Assembly (NCBI GenBank): GCA_002316585.1
Contig: DCDU01000115.1
Location: 36,605 to 43,434, forward strand
Reading direction: 5' to 3'
DNA length: 6,830 nt
Origin: Firmicutes bacterium UBA1047
GTDB lineage: Bacteria > Bacillota > Clostridia > Tissierellales > Sedimentibacteraceae
Each line of letters starts with the position of its first letter. Position 1 is the first letter of the stretch. The notes under the pieces were generated by a model. That model did no database searches. It saw nothing but the letters and a program-made list of their open reading frames with translations, and was not told the origin of the DNA. This document shows, piece after piece, positions 1 through 5,282 of the stretch. Position numbers and translations under genes: made by a program.

Positions 1-800
1 TTAATTTTAGACTGCATATACCAGTCCGCAATCAATCCGTCAAAAAAGAAATCGGCAAACTTTCCGAAGCCATCCGTTTCAAATCTGATGTCATAGTTTA
101 TTTTTACATCCGCAAGCTCAGATTTAAATCTTCTTAATTGGTAATGGGCGTTTTCAACTTCACTCATAGCATCATCAATATGTGAATGCTTTGCTAAATC
201 CGAAATCAGCCCTCCGCCCAGCAAGTCCCATGTACCCCATCCCTTGGCGGAGCTTAAGTTTTCCAAAGCAATATCAAGGCTGCTGACTGCAGATTTTCCG
301 GCTGAAACAGCTTCCCTTAACTCTTTTAAATTTCTCTTTGAATCTTCAATTCTATTTGTTATCTCTAATATTTTATTTGCGGAAGCCTCACCTGACATGA
401 TTAATAATTTCTTTTTCTCTATATATAAACTGTTGTATTCATTGACACAATCCTTATAATTTTCACGTTCTTCTATTAATTTACAAATTTCTGCTTTTAT
501 ACTTTCTAAATCATAGTTTGCCTGTTCATATTTTAATTTTGCCGCAAGAGCCTCTCTTTGCTCCTTTTCCAATCTGTCATTTAGTTTGCCTGTAATCGAG
601 TAAAAAACAGAAGCAATATTTGTCTTATTTAATTTTTCTACATCTAAGTTTTCCTTATCCAGCACTTCTTTCAGCTCATATACTTTATGGTTTAACTCCG
701 ATTCATCATTTCTCAGCTCTTTAAGAATTGAATCAATTTTATTTAATCTGTATATTTTTTGCTGAGCTTCCTCTAACTTTTTATTTAATTCCGAATACAT
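1..800 (-). CDS. Conserved coiled-coil protein of unknown function with WGTWDLLGGG motif (C-terminus beyond window edge)
   Basis: The frame is open from the ATG at 798-800 to the left edge with no stop, giving 266 complete codons; the C-terminus is missing. The first 185 or so residues are charged and almost all helical (Glu/Lys/Leu-rich heptad-like stretches such as LNKKLEEAQQKIYRLNK), so a long coiled coil is likely. A glycine-rich break follows at residues 187-197 (GWGTWDLLGGG). After it come a KHSHIDDA segment (204-211), another helix, and an aromatic stretch FADFFFDGLIADW (248-260). There is no signal peptide or membrane segment, so it is probably cytoplasmic. From memory, the same WGTWD-LGGG-KHS-DDA-FFDGL order occurs in uncharacterised proteins of other Bacillota, which suggests a real family without an assigned role. 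The start is supported by GGGAGG five bases upstream. It follows the acetyltransferase gene by two bases and is probably co-translated with it. Confidence 0.85.
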   Translation of the reverse strand, partial: MYSELNKKLEEAQQKIYRLNKIDSILKELRNDESELNHKVYELKEVLDKENLDVEKLNKTNIASVFYSITGKLNDRLEKEQREALAAKLKYEQANYDLESIKAEICKLIEERENYKDCVNEYNSLYIEKKKLLIMSGEASANKILEITNRIEDSKRNLKELREAVSAGKSAVSSLDIALENLSSAKGWGTWDLLGGGLISDLAKHSHIDDAMSEVENAHYQLRRFKSELADVKINYDIRFETDGFGKFADFFFDGLIADWYMQSKI

Positions 801-802
801 TA

Positions 803-1357
803 TTACCTCCCTATTTTTTTCAACATCAAATGCTCATCACAATATGTACCGTCTTTAAATTTAAAACCATTTTCTCTTGTGCCGTATATTTTAAATCCGA
901 ATTTTTCATAAAGCTTAATTGCATTATAATTTGGGCTTGCAACCTCTAACTCAACCAATTCGAATCCTTTATCTTCAGCAAACCTTAATATTTCGGTTAT
1001 TAACGCTTTTCCGATTCCCAAATGCCATGCCTCTTTAAGAACTGCTATGCCGAAAGAAGCCCTGTGAGAAATTTTATAACGCTCACCCAAAGCCATTAAG
1101 TTTGTACTTCCCACAAGCTTATCTCCTATGAATGCGCAAATCATGATGCCTCTTGGGTTTTCCCTCATTGAATTAAGAAAATTTATTTCTTCCTCAATTG
1201 TCATTGTTACCTCTTCGGGATAACGAAGTAAAAAATTTGTCTCGATTGACGTCATCTTTAAATATTCAAGCATCGTTTCCGCATCTTGAGCCTCGGGACT
1301 TCTTAATGTGCAAGCTTTACCGTTTTTTAATATTATTGTTTTTTCATTTAATACCAT
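803..1357 (-). CDS. GNAT family N-acetyltransferase
   Basis: This 184-residue protein has the usual length and order of a single-domain GNAT enzyme, which moves an acetyl group from acetyl-CoA to an amine on a small molecule or protein. The acetyl-CoA pyrophosphate loop is visible as WHLGIGKAL (111-119), matching the Q/R-x-x-G-x-G/A pattern with H-L-G-I-G. It is followed by the helix ITEILRFAEDKGF and then by the C-terminal motif SPNYNAIKLYEKFGF (141-155), typical of RimI-like members. The N-terminal strand TIILKNGKACTLRSPEAQDA also fits the fold. The substrate cannot be read from the sequence. The start at 1357 is preceded by GGGGGAT with about six bases of spacing, and a candidate promoter lies further upstream. 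The last two codons (Gly-Arg, GGG AGG) double as the ribosome binding site of the downstream coiled-coil gene. Confidence 0.93.
   Translation of the reverse strand: MVLNEKTIILKNGKACTLRSPEAQDAETMLEYLKMTSIETNFLLRYPEEVTMTIEEEINFLNSMRENPRGIMICAFIGDKLVGSTNLMALGERYKISHRASFGIAVLKEAWHLGIGKALITEILRFAEDKGFELVELEVASPNYNAIKLYEKFGFKIYGTRENGFKFKDGTYCDEHLMLKKIGR
806..811 (-). promoter_or_regulatory. Ribosome binding site inside the end of the GNAT gene
   Basis: GGGAGG is formed by the last two sense codons of the acetyltransferase gene. It is followed by the stop codon TAA, two bases, and the ATG of the coiled-coil gene. Ribosomes ending on the first gene therefore sit on the start site of the second, an arrangement expected to couple their translation. 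Confidence 0.75.
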
Positions 1358-1394
1358 ATAATTATCCCCCTACAAATTAGAATATTTAAATTAT

Positions 1395-1423
1395 ATTATA
1401 CATTCATGCAGTGCTTAATTCTA
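1395..1423 (-). promoter_or_regulatory. Candidate sigma-A-type promoter of the GNAT/coiled-coil operon
   Basis: On the minus strand a perfect -10 hexamer TATAAT lies at 1395-1400, 38 bases upstream of the acetyltransferase ATG. With a 17-base spacer the -35 position (1418-1423) reads TAGAAT, only three of six matches to TTGACA. There is no exact TGn extension. The 94-base gap between the nuclease gene and the acetyltransferase gene is the only sizeable intergenic space on the left side, which supports a promoter here, but the -35 is weak. Confidence 0.5.
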
Positions 1424-1451
1424 CATTTATTTCTCTCATGACCGGTTAATT

Positions 1452-2417
1452 TTACAAATATTTAACAACAATTTCAGGAGAAGAAGTAATTTCTGAGCAA
1501 ACAATGTCTTTGTAATCAACAAGTGACTTTTCATCCATATTTATAACACTGTCCAAAGATGTCAAATCAGTTTCCGGAAATGCTTCAATATTATCCGGGA
1601 AATGCTTCTCAGATATTTCGTTTTTCAGTATTATTCCGTTTGAAATATAAAATAACTTATAACCGGTCTCAATGGGTATTGATGCAATCAAATTGCTGCT
1701 TGCAAAATCATTTTTTTTATTGATTGAATAAATAATATAATTTGTATTGATTATAATTTCTTTGTATATGGAAGCCATTTCAAAATTATATAATGCGGCC
1801 TCATTTTTCATTTTATCTGATAATTCTTTTATAAATATTTTTGTTTTTGAATTGTCTGTTAATATTTCATATAACGAATTTCTGTTTTCGTTAAAATCAG
1901 TCTCACTCAAGGTGTCGGGAAACAAATGATAATTAAATGAATACGATTTTGCCGTTCTTTTTATGGGATACAAGTTTTTAAGAACATTGATTGTTTCGGT
2001 TAATTGAAATTTTCTTCTGAAGGGACCGAATGTAAATGTATTTTTTTCTCTTGATTCAACAATTGACAATGCTCTGTATTTGTTGTAATCTTCAAGCTTC
2101 AAATATACATATCCCCTGTCGTGCTTCATTTGCGAATTAAAAATAGGCTTGATTGATTTTATCAGACTGCATTCCAAAATTCTTGCTTCCAAATGAGTAT
2201 CCGTTACAATGAATTCAATATCATCTATAGAATTCACCATTCTGTTGACCTTATCCCATTTCGGGTTGCTTGAAAAGTATGTTTTAACTCTGTTTTTTAG
2301 CATTTTGCTTTTGCCAACATAAATAATATTGCCTTTGACATCTATCATTTTATAAACACCCGGCTTCATAGGAAGCGTATTCAATTTATTTTTTAATTTA
2401 TCAGATACATTTATCAT
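1452..2417 (-). CDS. UvrC/Cho-like GIY-YIG nuclease, short form with UVR motif
   Basis: The 321-residue protein matches the N-terminal half of UvrC, the excision-repair nuclease subunit that makes the 3' incision. The GIY-YIG domain covers about residues 14-95: PGVY (19-22), YVGKS (33-37), Arg43 in the LKNRVKTYF helix, and the probable metal-binding Glu82 in LECSLIKSIKPIFN. The expected catalytic Tyr, Arg and Glu are therefore all present. A UvrC-like linker (FGPF, 130-133) and a UVR motif (about 200-222, MKNEAALYNFEMASIYKE) follow. The C-terminal RNase H-like nuclease and HhH domains of full UvrC (about 600 residues) are absent, as in the E. coli UvrC homologue Cho (about 295 residues). The cysteines that hold an Fe-S cluster in UvrC after the FGP region are missing. 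The start is supported by AGGAG five bases upstream. It may be a back-up or specialised incision enzyme; UvrB binding through the UVR motif is inferred. Confidence 0.85.
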   Translation of the reverse strand: MINVSDKLKNKLNTLPMKPGVYKMIDVKGNIIYVGKSKMLKNRVKTYFSSNPKWDKVNRMVNSIDDIEFIVTDTHLEARILECSLIKSIKPIFNSQMKHDRGYVYLKLEDYNKYRALSIVESREKNTFTFGPFRRKFQLTETINVLKNLYPIKRTAKSYSFNYHLFPDTLSETDFNENRNSLYEILTDNSKTKIFIKELSDKMKNEAALYNFEMASIYKEIIINTNYIIYSINKKNDFASSNLIASIPIETGYKLFYISNGIILKNEISEKHFPDNIEAFPETDLTSLDSVINMDEKSLVDYKDIVCSEITSSPEIVVKYL

Positions 2418-2457
2418 AACATCTCCTTGCCCCCATCAGCAATTAAACACTTTTCAA

Positions 2458-3609
2458 TCAAAGAACCGTCTGCTGTTTTAGCAGAAGCTTTCCCTCTTTA
2501 TATGTGTATAATGCAGGTTCCGAAGCTTTGCCGTTTTCATAGATACCTGTTTCAATAATCCATTCACCCTTTGACATATATAGCCTTGCAAAGTTGCTTT
2601 CTGTTGATTCTGTTATATCGGCTCTTTCAAAATTCCCGTTATTCCATTTGTATACATTTACAAAGGATGGCAAGCTTCCTGCCGAAACAGCAATCAGCTC
2701 ATCTTGACCGTCATTATCTAAATCAACAATTTCAGGAGAACCCATTGTCAATAAATTTTCCCATTGATGATTGCTTTCATTATAGGCAATTATTTTCATC
2801 TCTATATATGTTGCACCCATATAACCTGCAATTTCAATTTCTTTTATACCGTCATAATTTCTGTCCTCTGAATTTACATTTACATTATCAACTCCGTAAT
2901 AGCTTACCGCCCCAATTTCATAAAATCTGCCGCCATGCTCCATAAATCCGTATATTGTCCCTTCATCAGGTCTTAAATCAGTATTACCTTCATTATCTAA
3001 ATACAGATGCAAAGTTGATTCAACTTGATTTTCTAAATTTCCGAAGTAAATACTTTTTGCTTTTGTCAATCCCTCATCAGGTATACCTTCTTTTAAAACT
3101 TCCCTTGGTATCGGCGTGAAAGTCAAATCAATAGTTTTCTTTGAAATAAAATTTTCTTTTTCTTTTGCCTTTTCATCAAGATAAGCATTAAAGTCTGAAA
3201 TTACTTGGCTGTCATCAGGGAATACCAATGATTTCCCCAAAAATTCAAATATATGCAGCTGTCCTTTTATTTCATATCTTTCATTTTTGTTTTCTAACAA
3301 ATATATGTATAAACGATTAAGCGTTTCAAAATACTTATCATAATCTTTATATGAAGTAACATGGAATACATCCAATGCATCTTTTAAATTAGTAACCGTT
3401 TGATAATAGAATTGTATCTTTTCATCATCATCTATTTTACTGTAATCCTTGGATAATCCGCTCATGGAATCAGAGATAGCATTTGTAAAAGTAAGGTCTA
3501 TACTCTTTTGCAGCACATCTTTATTCTGCTTCACCATGAACAGCATCACTGCTGTAATCGATAGTAATAAAACTAAAACAGGCATCATATACTTTTTAGG
3601 ATTTTTCAT
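2458..3609 (-). CDS. Membrane-anchored protein of unknown function with FG-GAP-like calcium-loop motifs
   Basis: I do not recognise a named family for this 383-residue protein. It begins with a short basic stretch (MKNPKKY) and one hydrophobic segment at about residues 9-26, with no lipobox cysteine. It is thus an uncleaved anchor or signal peptide, with the rest outside the cell. Residues 30-155 are mainly helical and charged. The C-terminal half is beta-rich and holds two loops of the D-x-[DN]-x-D-G-x-x-E type: DRNYDGIKEIEI (249-260) and DLDNDGQDELIA (296-307). These resemble FG-GAP/VCBS propeller blades, which bind calcium, and the spacing suggests several blades. The phrase IDLTFT occurs twice, at 37-42 and 160-165, bracketing the helical part. 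The start is supported by GAGGTG five bases upstream. It follows the DUF3221-type gene by 43 bases and precedes the nuclease gene by 40 bases with no terminator seen, so the three are probably one transcript. Confidence 0.8.
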   Translation of the reverse strand: MKNPKKYMMPVLVLLLSITAVMLFMVKQNKDVLQKSIDLTFTNAISDSMSGLSKDYSKIDDDEKIQFYYQTVTNLKDALDVFHVTSYKDYDKYFETLNRLYIYLLENKNERYEIKGQLHIFEFLGKSLVFPDDSQVISDFNAYLDEKAKEKENFISKKTIDLTFTPIPREVLKEGIPDEGLTKAKSIYFGNLENQVESTLHLYLDNEGNTDLRPDEGTIYGFMEHGGRFYEIGAVSYYGVDNVNVNSEDRNYDGIKEIEIAGYMGATYIEMKIIAYNESNHQWENLLTMGSPEIVDLDNDGQDELIAVSAGSLPSFVNVYKWNNGNFERADITESTESNFARLYMSKGEWIIETGIYENGKASEPALYTYKEGKLLLKQQTVL

Positions 3610-3652
3610 ATTTGCACCTCATATGCTTTTCATGGGTCTTCCGCCTTTATTA

Positions 3653-3997
3653 TTACCTGATAAATTCAACGCTATAAGCATTAATTTGTGCAGGATAACT
3701 TTCCATAATCATTCCATCGTAAATGATTTTAACTTTACTTCCTTTGGTGAATTCTGATAAGTCCTTTAAAACGGCATTGTCTGACGGAACTCTTACAACA
3801 ATTTTATCGCTTGAATTCAGCTCAGATGAACCTTCTGCCGGATTTACCAATAAAGAAGTGCCGTTATTTTCAATTACAACTGCATTAAATGTTACTTTTT
3901 CAATATCTTCTTGTTTCGTAATTAATCTATACACAGCAGCAATAATTATAACTCCTAAAATAAATAATATAACCCAAAAAAGTATTTTTTTATTCAT
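3653..3997 (-). CDS. Small membrane-anchored DUF3221-type protein
   Basis: This protein of 114 residues has an N-terminal membrane segment at about residues 5-22 and a small beta-rich outer domain. The domain reads like the DUF3221 (YobA-like) family: FNAVVIENNGTSLLVNP (37-53), a polar loop, then KGSKVKIIYDGMIMESYPAQI (85-105) with the characteristic YDG-x-I-x-ESYPA signature. Its function is unknown; the domain is thought to be OB-like. The start is taken at the ATG at 3995-3997, because GAGGAG lies seven bases upstream (4005-4010). An in-frame TTG at 4010-4012 would place this ribosome binding site inside the coding sequence and is rejected. The gene follows the adaptor gene by 76 bases, after a hairpin and a clear drop in G+C, so it may belong to a separate transcription unit with the two genes downstream. 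I saw no convincing promoter for it. Confidence 0.8.
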   Translation of the reverse strand: MNKKILFWVILFILGVIIIAAVYRLITKQEDIEKVTFNAVVIENNGTSLLVNPAEGSSELNSSDKIVVRVPSDNAVLKDLSEFTKGSKVKIIYDGMIMESYPAQINAYSVEFIR

Positions 3998-4059
3998 CAA
4001 ATCACTCCTCAAATACTTAGACGAACAATGTAAAAAAAAGTTCCTCCATTTTGCATTAT

Positions 4060-4103
4060 TTTACCGCAGATGTTTATTTCGGAAAATAAACATCTGCGGT
4101 AAA
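4060..4103 (-). repeat. Perfect 20-bp stem-loop straddling the adaptor stop codon
   Basis: Bases 4060-4079 (TTTACCGCAGATGTTTATTT) and 4084-4103 are perfect reverse complements separated by four bases, so the transcript folds into a 20-bp stem with loop UCCG. The arm transcribed first codes for the final residues of the adaptor (ADVYF). The other arm carries the stop codon TAA and the first bases of the 3' region. No U-run follows directly; the nearest T8 tract starts about 20 bases further on. It is therefore not a standard intrinsic terminator, although it could slow the polymerase or protect the mRNA end. A second in-frame stop lies at 4056-4058. Confidence 0.85.
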
Positions 4104-5261
4104 CCCGGGCTTCAGTATATTGTTTGGATCATCAGGCTTTACAATTACGCGGACAATCCGTCTGCCGTCCTTTTCAACGGCTAAGTCAGGAATATGTGTT
4201 ACCTTGCCGTTCAATGAGGTGTCCGGAGATGAAGTCGGCACAATTCTGACGGTTTCTCCCACCTGTATGCTTTCTATGGATTCTTCGTATACCTCCGCAC
4301 TTACGGTTATGGAGTCCGCATCAATAATCTTAAGCACCTCAGTGGGCATGCCCTGCGAGCCGATACGGCTGCCGCAGCTGACCGCTATATTCTTCACAAT
4401 GCCGTTTTCAACATTGGAGACAATATGACTGTCTTTGATGTAGTCCTTTTCAATCTTGCTCCTCATAATATCTAAGTCCACCTGCACTGAAGAAACGCCG
4501 CTTTGCTGCATTGCCACATTGGCGCTGTTGCCCTGCTGAAGCTCTGAAAGCTGTACTTGTTTGGATTTCAGCGAAACGTTCAGAAGATTCAGCTCATCTT
4601 TTAAGGCTGTCTTGGTTTTCTGGATATTGGCTTCTACATCGTCAACAGCCTTCTGCCTTTGGTCTAACATGGAAATATATTGATTTAGAGTCATCTCCGA
4701 AATAACTCCCTCATCATACAAGTGTTGATAATCCTGAAGGTCATCCTTTGCATCCTCAAGCTCCTTGCGGGCAAGAGTAAGAGAATTCTGCAGCAATTTC
4801 AAGTCAGCATTGGTACTGTTGCCATACTCCTCATCTTTGCGTGTAATTTCATTCTGCATCTGAACAATGTCCGCCTGCAGTGCAGAAATATCCTGAGCCG
4901 CTGAATCAAGAGCTGATTGGTTGGCAGACAGCTGCTGCTTCAATTTTTCCACATTTCCGTTATATTCGGAAAGGTCGACAGTCACTAAAGGCTGACCTAA
5001 GGTGACTCTTTCACCTTCTTTTACCTGCACATCGGTCACTGTTGACGGAAAGTCTAAGCTGATGCTCTCAATACAGCTGTACAGCACTTCTCCCCAGGCT
5101 TCGATTTCCGCGGCATAATTGGCGGAAATCAGGACATCTGCCGCTTTCATGGCTTCAATTCTATTTTTTCTTTGAATAAATAATATAAGTGCGGTAATCA
5201 GTACAGCAAAGACACCTACCGCAATCAGCGCCTTTTTGTGAGATAAAATCTGATCCTTCAT
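4074..5261 (-). CDS. Membrane-fusion (HlyD/MacA-type) adaptor of an ABC exporter
   Basis: The 395-residue product would link or assist the ABC permease encoded just upstream in moving a substrate across or out of the membrane. It has one membrane segment at about residues 11-29 and no lipobox cysteine, so it is anchored by its N-terminus. The first half of a lipoyl-like domain follows (about 57-97, with VTDVQVKEGERVTLGQPLVTV). A long coiled-coil hairpin comes next (about 98-255, rich in Gln/Leu/Ala/Asp, with a turn near YDEGVISEMTLNQY). The second lipoyl half (SNVENGIVKNIAVSCGSRI) and a beta-barrel domain ending near residue 395 complete it. The chosen ATG at 5259-5261 has GGAGGA seven bases upstream. 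An in-frame ATG five codons earlier (5274-5276) would have that binding site inside the gene and is less likely. It is 21 bases after the permease stop, so the two form an operon. Codon use is richer in G+C than in the genes to the left. Confidence 0.9.
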   Translation of the reverse strand: MKDQILSHKKALIAVGVFAVLITALILFIQRKNRIEAMKAADVLISANYAAEIEAWGEVLYSCIESISLDFPSTVTDVQVKEGERVTLGQPLVTVDLSEYNGNVEKLKQQLSANQSALDSAAQDISALQADIVQMQNEITRKDEEYGNSTNADLKLLQNSLTLARKELEDAKDDLQDYQHLYDEGVISEMTLNQYISMLDQRQKAVDDVEANIQKTKTALKDELNLLNVSLKSKQVQLSELQQGNSANVAMQQSGVSSVQVDLDIMRSKIEKDYIKDSHIVSNVENGIVKNIAVSCGSRIGSQGMPTEVLKIIDADSITVSAEVYEESIESIQVGETVRIVPTSSPDTSLNGKVTHIPDLAVEKDGRRIVRVIVKPDDPNNILKPGFTADVYFPK

Positions 5262-5265
5262 GTAA

Positions 5266-5272
5266 TATTCCT
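5266..5272 (-). promoter_or_regulatory. Ribosome binding site that sets the adaptor start
   Basis: GGAGGA followed by seven bases and ATG (5259-5261) gives standard spacing. The earlier ATG at 5274-5276 sits directly before this site and has no binding site of its own at a usual distance, so the shorter protein starting MKDQ is preferred over the one starting MEEYY. Confidence 0.7.
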
Positions 5273-5282
5273 CCATCTGCTG

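Noticed and set aside
4018..4050. Ten-codon minus-strand frame ATGGAGGAACTT...TAA between the adaptor and DUF3221-type genes
   Set aside because: It is too short to judge, has no proper binding site upstream, and the ATGGAGGAA start resembles the sequence before the adaptor start only over a common Shine-Dalgarno-like string.
4058..4063. TAAAAT as a -10 element for the DUF3221-type gene
   Set aside because: It overlaps the hairpin, and the -35 position 17 bases away reads TTTTCC. The TTTACA further downstream has no -10 at usable spacing. The evidence is too weak to call a promoter.
4031..4103. The adaptor-end hairpin plus the T8 tract read as an intrinsic terminator
   Set aside because: On the transcribed strand the T8 tract starts about 20 bases after the stem instead of directly after it, so the usual hairpin-plus-U-run geometry is not met. 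I kept the hairpin as a repeat only.
3723..4184. 153-codon plus-strand open frame
   Set aside because: It runs antisense across the DUF3221-type gene and the end of the adaptor gene, both well supported on the minus strand. Its product looks like no known protein, and I see no binding site for it.
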